Positions 10,858-22,989 are shown, numbered from the stretch's first letter. The stretch: 64,000 nt of DNA from Buddleja alternifolia (GCA_019426215.1 CM033408.1:23318375-23382374); one strand, 5' to 3'. The notes: a model not told the origin generated them from the letters alone. Program-made: numbers and translations.

Positions 10858-12728
10858 TTATGATTTCAGAGCCTCAGCCCTAGGCCTCCACAGTCCAAGC
10901 CTATACTTGTGTGCAAACTTCAGTATCAGCTTTCTCTGCAAAGTTAAAAAGGATCGCACAATAATGTCAGACCAAGCTATCAATCTAATTAATATTAAAT
11001 AGGTAAAAGTTATATTTCCAAGTATTAAGCGATTTAAGGAAATTCAAACAAATTGGTAACCACATCACACAGACCAAGGCTCGAGCCCCCATGTAAAACA
11101 CCAGATGTTGTCCCGACAAGGATAAACAGATATCCCATTACAGGCATAAATGGGTATCTGGTAGACTATTTCACAAACCCAGCAATTACATCAATTCATT
11201 TATAATACCTTCTATTTTCCAGGCATCAGATAGTGAGGGGTTCAAACCGATTAACTATAAACTCGATAAATAAACGTCATCATGTTCATTTCATGTTAGT
11301 TTTATTTGTTCATGCAACACAAATATTAAATGAAGTAAAGCGATGAAGCTTCTCTTGTTTTAAGGCTTGAGGGAAGAGAACAAGTGCTTTGTCAACTGAA
11401 GACCAAGAAAATCATTCAAAAGTTCAAGGTAAGCAACACATTGTGAAAAGCGAGAGGAATCAGAAACAGCTCGTGTAAGACTCAATGTATATCATGCTGA
11501 AAACAAGGAGCTTCCAAAGACCTTAATAATATGACATGTTCATGCATCTCTATTGCCAATCATTGTCAAAACCTCTAATGTTCAGCTCAACTTATAGATA
11601 TGGTAACCCCAATATTATACCTCCCATGACAATTTTTGATTGACAAACCAAATTTACATTATTCAAAAGCATTGTTCACTTTACATTAAATGATTTTGTC
11701 ACCAAACATATATGATGAGAATGAAAAGCATATGAAACCAAAGGCATAATAAGTGACACGACTTAACCTAATCATATTTCAAACAATGAGAAGACCAAAT
11801 GACCACCAGCGAGCTTAGATTATATAACTAAAACCATTTGTATTCCAGCTTGATACAGCTCAAAATGACTAATAAAATCACATGGTTAAGAAGATCATCT
11901 CAAGATCAGGAACTTGCAACTTCAAATTACGTCATATTTGAGTCTCCTAAGCTTCAGGATTCCATCATGCTTGGTGTCACTTTATAATCTAACTAGCATG
12001 GAAATGACAAAAACCTCCATCTGAAGTAATAATAATTCAATCGCAACACAAAAAGAATACACACCTCTCGACCAGGAATCATAGCACAACAAAGAAACTA
12101 AGATCTCGTCACATCATTCAGGTTTCAAAAACTACAACGACTCAATAAAATCCTATGTGTAACAAATATAAGAAAACACAAAACTCTCATAGAAGAATAT
12201 AAAAACAATTTTCTCCTTAACGAATCAACCGCGCAACGTAATGACAACATAATATCCACCACAACATCCAAAATTCCCAAACAAACAATATCCATTTTCA
12301 AAATTTATTCCAAATAAAACCACAAAACATATAAAATGAATGTTTCCTTTACCTGTTTGCAAGGGATGCCGAGTCTCTTGAGCTTAATCGTGCGAGTAAC
12401 GAGTAGCTTCTGCAAATCTCCGATCTCCGATTCGAGCTTCTCGACATGCTTCTCCACTCCGTTCCCCACACCACTCAAGAATTCTGGTATTCCAACTTTC
12501 ACTGCATTTTATCACTCAAAACAATGAAAAACAACATTGTCAATTTACATACATACAGACAGACATACATATATATATATACACACACACACAAGATTAT
12601 CAAATGGAAATCTCACCAATATAAGGACTGGATTTGGAGGAGAAATTAGCGATTCCAGTTACAGAATTTGAAGGGACTAAGATTGAGGGTAATCTTTCAC
12701 TGATTGAAAGGATTTGCCTCCACGCCAT
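10858..12728 (-). CDS. IGR-motif small protein, probably mitochondrial (mS41-like)
   Basis: This is a three-exon gene that no single open frame reveals. Exon 1 is 12728-12617 (ATG to GTGAG donor), exon 2 is 12501-12353 (TGCAG acceptor, GTAAAG donor) and exon 3 is 10935-10858 (TTTGCAG acceptor, TAA stop). Exon lengths 112, 149 and 78 keep phase and give 112 residues. The N-terminus (MAWRQILSISERLPSIL) is basic and amphipathic, like a mitochondrial presequence. The core has VGIPEFLSGVGNGVEKH, LGIPCKQRKLILKFAHKY and RLGLWRPR, which fits the IGR motif family (PF09597) that includes the mitoribosomal protein mS41/Fyv4. Family identity is recalled, not searched. The gene looks intact, with introns of 1417 and 115 bp. 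Confidence 0.8.
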
Positions 12729-12958
12729 TATCAAATTAATTTCAGTTTTTGTGGGTTTTTGTTCGTTGGGTTTTTTCGCATAAACCCTACAGTGTAGAAG
12801 TTCCAATTTCTAACCCGATCACACTAATAACGACGCCGTTTGGAACTTGTTATTTTCCTCCCTATTTTACCTTCCTTTTTCTTTTCCTTTTCAATTTTCA
12901 TCATAAATAAATGAAATATTTTCAATAGTTGGGGACTACAAAACAAAATAGATAAATC

Positions 12959-12960
<2 letters not shown>
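12729..12960 (-). promoter_or_regulatory. Presumed promoter and 5' UTR of the IGR gene
   Basis: Upstream of the minus-strand ATG lies a short leader and, at 12829-12841, the word AACGACGCCGTTT, a near-palindrome often found just upstream of plant housekeeping genes. No clear TATA box was seen. Confidence 0.3.

Positions 12961-13008
<48 letters not shown>
12961..13008. repeat. ATT microsatellite, 16 units
   Basis: An uninterrupted run of ATT triplets, 48 bp long. Confidence 0.95.
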
Positions 13009-14219
13009 TCTTCAGGTTTCTCGTGTTATTATTATTAATTCTTTTGGTACATAAAAGTTTGTCTAGGGTGGCTCCGATCACCTACCACAAAAGTCTATTA
13101 AAATAAATCTTATTAAAGAATCGATTATGAATATATTTCTTGTTAGGTTTAATATGAGTTTAATGTGACTAAATTGCATTATTTGGTAAAAATAATGTTT
13201 TGAAACTATTAAATACATAAATCAACTTAGACTATATAATCATCCCATGATAGCTAACTCCTTGGCTAATGCCTAAGAGAGAGAGCGAGAGACAGTTGAA
13301 AATATCCTTTTTCCCATGGAATAATGAGTATTTGCCAAGTCGTATTGTTAGGAGTATAATTTAGCAAAAGAATATATATATATATATATTGCTAAGAGTA
13401 TATGAAAACTCCATCTTTGATTACAGTACTCCAATTTCTTAGAAATACATATTGATTTGGGAAATCAATAGTTGGGATCGTCAAAATCTTACGCTCTTTT
13501 TAGTATGAGAAATAACCTGATAACCAAAGAGTTCATCAAATTAACAGGGAATGTCTCTGGTTAAGACAGGGAGTGTCCCTGGTTAAGACCCTCCAATACC
13601 CGAAGTCTGGTACTACAATTGAAGGTCGTTAAGAGATTTAACTAGAGTTGGTTATATAAAAATTTGTAGCTAATGAGAATATTGTTTAAGGTATTTATAG
13701 TAGAGGGATCACGTGGCTTACTTCACGAGGATCCAAGTGGAGCTTCAATGTGACCTAGTTTGTGTGACCAATGGTTACTGTTCCGAATCTCAATTGAGAA
13801 GTTGTGTCGAGTCATAATGAATCGTGTGTAAAACATGGAGATTTTAGTTTTTTCCGCTATTGTGACCCTTTTTTAGGGGCATTTAGCTCATGCCAGAGTT
13901 GGCACCTTAGTTGCACCTAACCTAATTGAGCTAACTTGCTTGGCTTATATTGGCAAAGTGTTGCATCAACTGGGCAGAGATTGAAACACTTCATACGGCT
14001 CTCAACGACTAATAACCACATGCAAAATATACAATTGAAACAAACTATAAAGAATAATAAAAATACTTTTGAGCTTGCCATTATGTATGTTTCAATTACT
14101 GAGATTCCGGATAAATTTATCATTTACTTGGTCAAACCAATAATTTGAAAAATCTATAAATAAGTTTGGGTAATCTTATTTTGTTTTCGAAGTTTTTATA
14201 CGCCTAATGCCGGCTATAT
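13009..14219. other. Intergenic, no gene seen
   Basis: AT-rich DNA without a convincing open frame. A (TA)n run lies at about 13372-13390. A 22-bp imperfect direct repeat containing CTCTGGTTAAGAC / CCCTGGTTAAGAC lies at about 13547-13592. The stretch 13440-13900 has LTR-like features (a TATATAAA box at 13654 and moderate GC), but no partner or ends were found. Confidence 0.4.
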
Positions 14220-14343
14220 TTACGGCACGTTTCGTACGAGTATGAGGATGATAGGAAATGGCATTCCCACTTTTTCAATCTCACTCTTTGTTTGGTACGA
14301 CTGGGACAATTTGGATTGGAGTGTTCATGGATAGCTCATTCCC

Positions 14344-15385
14344 GGGAAAATTACAGATTTCGTCCCTAAAGTTGTAGTCAAAAACAAATTTAGTCCCTCA
14401 TGTTACAGACTCGACACATTTGGTCCCTCAACTTACAAAAAATGAACACATATCGTCCCTACCGTCAATTTGCCGTTTGCAACTAACGGAAGTGCCATGT
14501 GCCACGCACGTGAGATGCTTTTGAGGGGAAATACCTAGGTTTCGGTCTGGAAAAATTACATATTTGGTCCCTGAACTTGTCCCCAAAAACAGATTTGGTC
14601 CCTCATTTTTATTTTAATTAATTTTATTATTTAAAATATTATTTTACATATTTATTTTTGAATTTTTTTATACTAATATTTTAATCAATTTTTATTTTTA
14701 TTTATTTATTTCATTTATTTTTTATCTTTTATATATTTTTCTATTTTTAGTTAATTTTATTATTTAAAATAATATTTATTTATTTATTTTTTAAATATTT
14801 TTGTATTTTTAAATTAACATTTTAATTAGTTTTATTTTATTTATTTTTATATTTATTTTTATAATATATTATTTTGAATTTATATAAAAAAAATATTATT
14901 TTATATACTTTTTTTCATTAATTAATTAATTTAATATTTATTATATTATTAATAATATTTTTTATTTTTAGTTAATTTTATTGTTTAAAATAATATTTAT
15001 GTTTTGAAATATTTTCAATTTTTTTTATTTTTATTCAAATTTTTTATTTTTTATTAAATTTTGTATTTTTTTTTCTTTTTTATTAAATTTTAATTAATTT
15101 TTTCATTTTCATTTATATTTTTATCCAATATTCATGTGGCGGATGAAGATTTGACCACCTAGGCACACTTGACTTCAAAATTAAAAATCTCCAAATTGAA
15201 AAGCCTAACCAAACCCTAATTTTTATTTTTTGGGGGGATTCCGTTAATTTGGATGGAAAGTTAACGGTATGGACGGTATGTGTTCATTTTTTGTAAGTTG
15301 AGGGACCAAATGTGTCGAGTCTGTAACATGAGGGACTAAATCTGTTTTTGACTACAACTTCAGGGACGAAAACTGTAATTTTTCC
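14344..15385. mobile_element. MULE-type MITE, 1042 bp, inserted in the Harbinger-like element
   Basis: Terminal inverted repeats of about 120 bp start GGGAAAATTACAG and carry spaced GGTCCCT words. The right arm at 15266-15385 matches the left arm nearly base for base. A 9-bp duplication CTCATTCCC flanks it (14335-14343 and 15386-15394), the hallmark of Mutator-like elements. The interior is a very AT-rich, non-coding stretch. Confidence 0.88.
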
Positions 15386-15627
15386 CTCATTCCCACTAAA
15401 AGTGGGATTACTCATTCCTCATTCATGATTCAATCATGAGGAATGGGTATTCCCACTTAAGTGGGAATTAGTAGGAACTAGGAATCATAACAAAAAAGGA
15501 GATTCAACCAAATATTTCCAAATAATGAGGAATGAGTACGAGTTTTTTTCTAAAATATTACTATAAGGAAAAATAATTCCCAAATTAGTACTATTTGAAA
15601 AATATTTCTCAAACTATTACTCTAAGT

Positions 15628-16955
15628 GTCACATGTATTGCCATATGTACAAAACTAATTTAGTTGGATTTTTTTATTTTTTTTCCCTCTACTTTAATGA
15701 GCCACATAGAGTTATTAGTTATAATATTCCTCACCATTCCTTATCTCTCTCCGAATATTCTTCTTTTGTTGCCCTCTTTTCTTTTTCTCTTTTCTATTGC
15801 ACTAATTTCTAAGTATTTATAAGGGCTAAATACAAAATGCCCCCTGAACTATCCCTAATGTCGCATATACCCCCTTAGACTTTAAAAGGTACCAAAATGG
15901 TCCCTCATGAAAATTCATGAGTTATCCAAATGCTCTCATCCAAACACAACCTTGCAATATTAAGCACTATATTAACTTAACCGATGATTCCTTCATTTGT
16001 TTAAATGAATTTATCAAATTAAGTCTTCAAAATTAACAAATCATTTGAATCTTGTAATCTCTTAATTCAAGAATTATGAAGAATTATTATAATTATTTAA
16101 ATACTCTTTAATTAAATCTTATCACCTAACAAATCATTTAAATCTTGTAATCTATAAATTTATAATTTATAAATTAACAAAATATTTAATTTAAATTAAT
16201 AAAATTAACAAATTATCAATTAACAAATTGTAGATTTAAACTACGAAGATTTGTGTTTTCTAATTGTATCATATTCAGTTATAAGTTATAAGTCACATGT
16301 ATTGCCATATGTACAAAACTAATTTAGTTGGATTTTTTTATTTTTTTCCCTCTACTATAATGAGCCACATAGAGTTATTAGTTATAATATTCCTCACCAT
16401 TCCTTATCTCTCTCCGAATATTCTTCTTTTGTTGCCCTCTTTTCTTTTTCTCTTTTCTATTGCACTAATTTGTAAGTATTTATAAGGGCTAAATACAAAA
16501 TGCCCCTCTGAACTATCCCTAATGTCGCATATACCCCCTTAGACTTTAAAAGGTACCAAAATGGTCCCTCATGAAAATTCATGAGTTATCCAAATGCTCT
16601 CATCCAAACACAACCTTGCAATATTAAGCACTATATTAACTTAACCGATGATTCCTTCATTTGTTTAAATGAATTTATCAAATTAAGTCTTCAAAATTAA
16701 CAAATCATTTGAATCTTGTAATCTCTTAATTCAAGAATTGTGAAGAATTATTATAATTATTTAAATACTCTTTAATTAAATCTTATCACCTAACAAATCA
16801 TTTAAATCTTGTAATCTATAAATTTATAATTTATAAATTAACAAAATATTTAATTTAAATTAATAAAATTAACAAATTATCAATTAACAAATTGTAGATT
16901 TAAACTACGAAGATTTGTGTTTTCTAATTGTATCATATTCAGTTATAAGTTATTT
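15628..16955. repeat. Tandem duplication, two 664 bp units
   Basis: Unit 1 starts at GTCACATGTATTGCC (15628) and unit 2 at 16292. The offset of 664 bp holds from one end to the other with very few differences (for example one base in a T run and one in a C run). The unit spans host flank plus the left half of the MITE, so it arose after the MITE inserted. Confidence 0.9.
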
Positions 16956-17196
16956 AATTGTATCAACCAACAAATCCTATTTAAATCTAGTTGCATTTTC
17001 ATACAAATGATATAAGTTCAATGAAAAAAGAATTAACCAAGTTTATTTGGTGCTTAAATATTGTAAAGTTATGTTTGGGTTGAAGTATTTGGAATTGCTT
17101 AAAAAATTCCACGAGAGACTATTTTGGTACCTTTTAAAGTTTAGGGGGTATATGCGACAGTAAGAATAGTTCAAGGGGGCATTTTGTATTTATCCC
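15833..17196. mobile_element. MULE-type MITE inside the 3.3 kb element
   Basis: The ends are GGGCTAAATACAAAATGCCC on the left and its diverged inverse at 17177-17196. TIR similarity extends about 85 bp inward, through GTCGCATATACCCCC and AAAGGTACCAAAAT. The 9-bp duplication TATTTATAA is exact on both sides (15824-15832 and 17197-17205). The element is about 1364 bp because its left half and left flank were later duplicated. Confidence 0.88.
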
Positions 17197-17664
17197 TATT
17201 TATAATAATTAACGTAAAATCATATGTAAAATTTATGTTTGCATAATTTCAAACAACATATGTAGTATTGAGAAATTTTGATATTAAAAAATATTTAATG
17301 AATTAATTATTTTATTTATCAAATTTTTAAGAATTACGCACATGTATCGATTGTGCCACTATGATTAATTAGTGTAAAGTTATAAAAAATAATTTTTCTT
17401 GATTGATTTACATTCTAATAATAATATTATACAGAAAACAACAATATAAGTATAATGTTCGCATTGTTGCTTATGCTTTTTGTTTTTTAACATCTTATGT
17501 TTTTGTTTTCTTAATTTGAATAAAATTGGAGTTTGAGGGATTATTTCCAATTTCTAACTGTGTTGTGAGTCGTAATTACTTTCTTTCTCTCTCTAACTCA
17601 ATATCTAATTTTCTTCAAAAAATGTGTCCTCAATTCAATTTCTTGCTATCAATTTGTCAATATT

Positions 17665-17838
17665 ATGGTTAGTCCCAGTCTGATTCATTCCGGAAATACA
17701 CCATCAGTTTTCCAATCCGGTCAACAAGTGATTCCATTGTACCAGAACCATGTTTCTGGGAGTGGTGCCAACCATACAATCGTACTGGCACGCTCATTGC
17801 GTATGCTTAATTCTTTAAAATTTTATAAATTAGAATAA
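17665..17838 (+). pseudogene. Captured gene fragment, possible Pack-MULE cargo
   Basis: An ATG-started 57-codon stretch of clearly higher GC than its surroundings lies inside the 3.3 kb Mutator-like element. It encodes SPSLIHSGNTPSVFQSGQ and then VIPLYQNHVSGSGANHT, and ends IVLARSL next to GTATGC, which looks like a splice donor at 17798. Coding potential ends there. This fits an exon fragment taken from a host gene. I do not recognise the source family. Confidence 0.4.
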
Positions 17839-17984
17839 TTAGTTTATTTATTATTTTGTGGTATGAAAATTTCACATACTATGTGTTATTTGAAATTATC
17901 CAAACACAAATTTTAACATATGATTTTATGTTACTTATTATAAGTGGTTAGATTTTTTATTTGGGTAACAATAAGTAGTTAAAA

Positions 17985-18538
17985 AGTTTGGTTTGGTTCG
18001 GTTAAAAATTGAATTTTTTTCTATTCGATTTTGATCGAACCAAATTTCCTGGAAAAAGACAACTGGCCAAATTTGAAATTTGACTTTCGCCCTTTTTTGT
18101 ATTAGGTCGGAAAAGATTAATTTAAATTATGAAGTGGCTAAGACAATTAGTCAATTATAGAAGCATACAATTCAAATGGGTTTCTTAAACATCCACAAAA
18201 GATTGAAAACTAGATGGAAATAATTGGATTTTAATTAGGGCTAATTTTAATTCCATTTCTTTCTTTTCTTATAACTTCTAACAAGGAAACACATTTTTTA
18301 TAGTTTTTCATCTAAATATTTTGTTTTGTTTCAATTTTTGGTCTATATTATAATATATATATATATATAAAAAAATAGTTTTAGGTTAATCGAACCAAAT
18401 CGAAATTCAAATTTTTCTAAAAGCGAAAAGAAAACTGAATCGAATTTTTGTTGTCTTGGGTTTGATTTCCGTTCAAACCGAATTTTAGATTTTTCGGTTT
18501 GATTCTTGCGACGGATAATTGAACTGTGCATACTCCTA
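17985..18538. repeat. GGTTCGGTT-type dispersed repeat
   Basis: The words GGTTTGGTTCGGTT (17988-18002) and, inverted, GAACCAAATCGAAAT and AAACCGAATTTTAG (18395-18495) occur in an AT-rich block that ends GTGCATACTCCTA. This combination is common in plant hAT-type nonautonomous elements. The left end was not recognised. Confidence 0.4.
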
Positions 18539-18939
18539 ATTAGCGCAACAAAAAAGAGAAAAAATAAATAAAAAAAAAAAATAGGAGAGACATAGGGATA
18601 AAAAATGAGTGGGTAATATCATAACTTTTTTTTTTTTTGGTAATTATAACTAGTAAAACCATGTGGGCTATCAAAGTAGGGGAATTACTAAATTAGTTTT
18701 GTACGCATGGTAATACATGTGGCACTAAAAGTAATAGTTTTGAAATAATTTTTCAAACAGTACTAGTTTGGAAATTATTTTTTCTAAAAGTAATATTTTG
18801 AAAAAAAAACTCGAATGAGTACTCCCACTTAATTGGGACTGAGTATGAATCATAACAAAAATGGAATTCAACCAAATATTTCTAAATTCATGGATTATAG
18901 TATGTATCAATTAAGAAATTAACAAAAGAAAACTAAATA

Positions 18940-19700
18940 GGAATATATATATATATATATATATACACACAGTTTATCTATATTTCTAGAATAAATTGTA
19001 TGTTATAAGTATATATATTATAAATATTAGATATACATATATAAAATATTTATACAATATATTTAGCAGCAATAATTTACATATTATATGTATAGTTGTA
19101 GTATATATATAATAATTTTATAATATTATATGACTTATCTTTAAACTTTAAATATATATATATATATATATATATTAAAGTGTATATTTGACATGTATAA
19201 GTTCTATGTACATATGAATTTGTATATATATACATATAAATACACACACATATACAAGTCATATATTATACTATACATATACTAATTATATTTTATCTAT
19301 AATATATATTCTATGATATATATATATATATATATATATGAATTACATAATTAGATTTATAATTGTACAATGTACATGTACCACATTTAGGTAAAAATAC
19401 AAAGATCGGGTTTATATATATACATGTATATATATAATATTTTGTACATTAATTTTTATTGTGTATGGATATAGGGGTAGATATTTAATATCTTTGTATT
19501 TTGTCATACATATTTAATTATTTATATATAAATATTCATATCTATTTGTATATATTTAAATTGATACATATTTTATTAGTTATTATACATAATATTTATA
19601 AATGGATATATTCATTCATATTATAATTATTAGTATAAATAAGCATATATTAGTTGAACAAATAAAATTTTATTTGAGTCCAATTGTGCATTAAGTCATC
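18940..19700. repeat. (TA)n-rich low-complexity block
   Basis: Several TA runs (18946-18964, 19152-19174, 19317-19339) and ATAC/TATG-rich sequence. There is no coding content; all open frames here are low complexity. Confidence 0.75.
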
Positions 19701-19913
19701 CAAACAAAGGAAAGAGATAGTCTACTTCAACACTGCTTCAGTTCATGTATCTAGCTAAACAGTGAATTGGGAAAGACCATTCCATGTGGAATCCCTATCC
19801 CTTGGACTGAGCTTTCCTGGAATAAATAATTTTTGTACTAAACATGCCGTTAGTATTATTAGGAACTTTTATAGGTTTTCAAATGGTTAATGGGAACAAC
19901 TCTCAAACCCTAT

Positions 19914-20283
19914 GGCTCTGTATGGTTGTATATTTTGAGTTTTTATTGGAAAATATGTATTATAGAAATTCGTGTGAAAATATTAAAAAAAAATTTGTTT
20001 GTTTGGATGTGTTTTTGAGAAATATTTGGAAATTGTGTAGATGTGATATAAAGTTGATTGAATTAGTTATATATGTAATGATGATAGGATAAAAAATTAG
20101 AATAATATTTTATTTATGATAAAGTAAGAAAGAGAATGTGTTGAATAGTTGAATTATGTAACTAATGAAAAGAGAAAATGAAGTGATTGAATTGACGAAA
20201 TGATGAGTAGTTATATAGGAGAATGTGTAGTAGGATTTAAAATTTGAGTATTTTCTGTAGAATTCACCTAACCATACAGAGCC
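19914..20283. mobile_element. MITE, 370 bp, TIR GGCTCTGTATGGTT
   Basis: It begins GGCTCTGTATGGTTG and ends CTAACCATACAGAGCC, with TAT on both sides (19911-19913 and 20284-20286). The interior is AT-rich and non-coding. The 3-bp duplication suggests a PIF/Harbinger relative, but the superfamily is not certain. Confidence 0.65.
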
Positions 20284-20286
20284 TAT

Positions 20287-20481
20287 GTTTTTTCTTCTCT
20301 TCTTCTCCACTGATGATGGTTTGGTGAGGCGGTTACCTCCATCACCACTATTGTCAACATCATCATCGGCGGGCTGGGTTGGAGTATCCTCCTTCAAATA
20401 ATGTATCCCAATTTCATATCTGACGAGACATGGATTGATCAAAAGAGACAGAGGTGAATCTGATGAGATGAAGACGGACAA
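20287..20481 (-). other. Possible gene fragment next to the MITE
   Basis: The minus-strand frame from 20481 reads SPLSLLINPCLVRYEIGIHY, then an acidic and glycine-rich run (ADDDVDNSGDGGNR), then KPSSVEKKRRK. It becomes non-coding exactly where the MITE begins. GC and composition look exonic. The product is not recognised, so this could be a host exon or transposon cargo. Confidence 0.3.
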
Positions 20482-21240
20482 TAAACAAGGTTTTAGATAG
20501 TATTTTATAATTGTGTTAAGTTTTTATTTTCTCTCTCGAATGAGAATTTGATTTCTCTCTCGAATGAGAATTCTTCTCTCTTGAATAAGAGTGTGGTCTT
20601 GAACACAAGAGTTTTCGCGTGTTCATTTGTGAGTTTTTAAAATTTGTTATCTTAAAGAAACTTGATAGTTGGTGTTTCAGATGTTATTACTACATCGTTT
20701 GAGTCGATATGAATTGTATTGTTCCAGACGTTGTAAACTTTCGATTGAATGATATATAAGACCGAATTTTCTTGAAAAAAAGAAAATGGTTAATGGGCAC
20801 TTTTGCATCTTCAAAATAGACTGAAATGTCACTTTCCACTTTGGAAAATGAAAAACAGAATTATTCACTTTGAAATTGAATTAGTGTTGACGACATGGCC
20901 AAATACTGATTTGAAAGAAGATAAGATCGTTCGGGAAAAATCAATTCCAGGCCAGGTCCGAACCTGCATAAGGAAACACCTTCTTGTTTATCTATTCGGG
21001 TTTGTTTGGATTGAAATTTAAAATGATAAAATTTATTGAATTTATTTAGATGATTTCAATAGATTTGAAATTTATTGGAATCATTTTAAGCTAGTTTTTC
21101 TATTATTATGATGGATTTCAAATGACATCTATTAGGTGTCATTTGAAATTCTTTTTTTAAATTCATTCATCAACTCCAATTCCATCAATCCAAACACAAT
21201 CTTATAGAATTGAGAGGCACTTTAAAGGTTTAACCATGCC
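20482..21240. other. Intergenic with a small MITE-like repeat
   Basis: No gene is seen. A tandem pair of CTCTCTCGAATGAGAAT words lies at about 20531-20570. At about 21002-21197 a segment starts TTTGTTTGGATTGAA and ends TCCATCAATCCAAACACA, which look like degenerate MITE ends. It contains a perfect short hairpin around TCAAATGACA / TGTCATTTGA (about 21118-21150). Confidence 0.4.
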
Positions 21241-21249
21241 TTCTGGTTA

Positions 21250-21570
21250 GGGAAATTTAAATAAATAATACAAAAATAAATAAAAATTATTTAAATAATA
21301 CAATTTTAATTCTGTATCAGAAACCAGCACATTCCGCGCTCGGACAGCGCGAAATCGGGCAGATTCCGCGCTACCCGACCGCGGAATGTAATAAATATAT
21401 ATTTTTTAAAATTATCTGCCCATTCCGCTCTGCCTGAGAGCGGAATGGGCCGAATATTTTTTTTTAAATTTAAAATCCCATTCCGCGCTCGGGCAGCGCA
21501 GAATGGGCAACGGTCAGTTGACCGTTGCCCATTCCGCGTAATTCCGCTTGCCCGAACGCGGAATGGCAAA
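21250..21570. repeat. Left terminal inverted repeat with GC-rich hairpins
   Basis: After about 55 bp of AT-rich terminus the arm contains four GC-rich palindromic blocks near 21328, 21419, 21478 and 21528. The best (21419-21449) has perfect 13-bp arms CCCATTCCGCTCT / AGAGCGGAATGGG around the loop GCCTG. They are separated by A/T-rich spacers at roughly 50-90 bp steps. Confidence 0.85.
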
Positions 21571-21744
21571 ACAAAGGGCAGCCCCTTTTTTTCTCTTCAT
21601 TTTCTTCTTCCTCTCTTCCCTCCTTTATTCTTCATCTTCTTCATCTTATTTTTCATCTTCATTTTCTTCATTATCCTCAACAATACAAGGTAAATCTTAT
21701 ATATTATTGCTTTATGAAATGTGTAGAAGCCATTATTTTTTAAT

Positions 21745-22480
21745 TTTTGTGGAATTTATCAATTTAGGGTTTAAATTTATGAAATTTTGTAGTGTAGTTT
21801 CGAATTTGGGGTTTATGTGTAAATTATAATTTCGATTTTTTATGGAATTTATCAATTTAGTGTTTGAATTTATGGAATTTTGTAGTGTAATTTTGAATTT
21901 AGGGTTTAAGTGTAATTTCAAATTTTTGTGGAGTTTTGTAGTGTAATTTAGAATTTGGGGTTTATGTATAAATTGTAATTTCGATTTTTTGTGGAATTTA
22001 TCAATTTAGTGTTTGAATTTGTGGAATTTTGTAGTGTAATTTCGAATTTAGGGTTTAGGTGTAATTTCGAATTTTTGTGGAATTTGTCAATATAGGGTTT
22101 AAATTTGTTTGTAGTGTAATTTCGAATTTGGGGTTTAGTATATTGTAATTTCGATTTTTTGTGAAATTTATCAATTTAGTGTTTGAATTTGTGGAATTTT
22201 GTAGTGTAATTTCGAATTTAGAGTTTAGGTCTAATTTTGAATTTTTGTGGAATTTATCAATTTAGGGTTTAAATTTGTGGAATTTTGTAGTTTAATTTCG
22301 AATTTAGGGTTTAGGTGTAATTTTAAATTTTTGTGGAATTTATCAATTTATGGTTTAAATTTGTGGAATTTTGTAGTTTAATTTCGAATTTAAAGTTTAG
22401 GTGTAATTTCAAATTTTTGTGGAATTTATCAATTTATGGTTTAAATTTGTGAAATTTTGTAGTTTAATTTAGAATTGTTG
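21745..22480. repeat. About 85 bp tandem repeat, roughly 9 copies
   Basis: The word TGTGGAATTTATCAATTTA, with small variants, recurs near 21748, 21840, 21991, 22076, 22162, 22248, 22332 and 22420, with AATTTCGAATTTAGGGTTTA between. The block precedes the PMD gene and ends about 500 bp before an AG (22987-22988) just upstream of its ATG, so it may lie in a 5' UTR intron or promoter. Confidence 0.8.
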
Positions 22481-22989
22481 GTATAAATTTGATATTTTAG
22501 CTCTAATTTGGAATTGTTGGTATAATTTTGATATAATTTGTATATTTTTGATTTTTTAGCTCTAATTTTGAATTATCATGTTATCCTTGAATTGGTAGCT
22601 ATAATCTTAAAATAGTAGGTTTACTTTTGAATTTTTAAATATAATCTCGAATTATTAGTTACAATCTCAAATTTTTTGGGTATAATTTAGGGTTTAGGAG
22701 GTATAATATCAATTTTAGGTATAATTTTTAAATAGTATGTTGAATATCAAATTTTTTTTATCTATCATCTGTAATTTTTGAATTGGTGTGTATAATTTCC
22801 AATTAGTAGGTATAATCTTGAATTTTTAGGTATAATTTCAAATTATAGATGTATCGTTTAATTTTGCCATATAAGTTTATTTAATTGTGATGTATGTGTT
22901 TGAATTTTTGAAATATTAATTCGTATTATTCTAATTAGCTCAAGTATCATTTTAATTGTAAATAACTTTTTATTTTATTTTAATGTAGG

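Larger units (their letters stand above)
15540..18812. mobile_element. Mutator-like element, 3.3 kb, with a further insertion
   Basis: Long inverted repeats of about 140 bp (15540-15670 against 18680-18812) begin GAGTTTTTTTC and end GAAAAAAAAACTC. They are flanked by GAATGAGTAC on both sides (15530-15539 and 18813-18822), a 9-10 bp duplication as left by Mutator-like transposases. Inside are a nested MULE-type MITE (15833-17196), a partial tandem duplication and a small gene-like fragment (17665-17838). No transposase was recognised. Confidence 0.8.
14223..19849. mobile_element. PIF/Harbinger-like element with nested insertions
   Basis: The left end reads CGGCACGTTTCGTAC and the right end GTACTAAACATGCCG. 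They form imperfect inverted repeats, each flanked by TTA (14220-14222 and 19850-19852). The TTA duplication and GTTT...AAAC ends fit the PIF/Harbinger group. Most of its present 5.6 kb comes from two Mutator-like insertions (14344-15385 and 15540-18812). No transposase frame was found, so it was a nonautonomous copy. The pairing of ends this far apart rests on the TSD and end similarity only. Confidence 0.6.

Noticed and set aside
19077..19262. 61-codon minus frame rich in Y, I and T
   Set aside because: Translation of (TA)n/(CA)n microsatellite DNA.
21306..21829. Overlapping frames in both strands over the left MULE terminal repeat
   Set aside because: They arise because the hairpins read alike on both strands; no domain is present.
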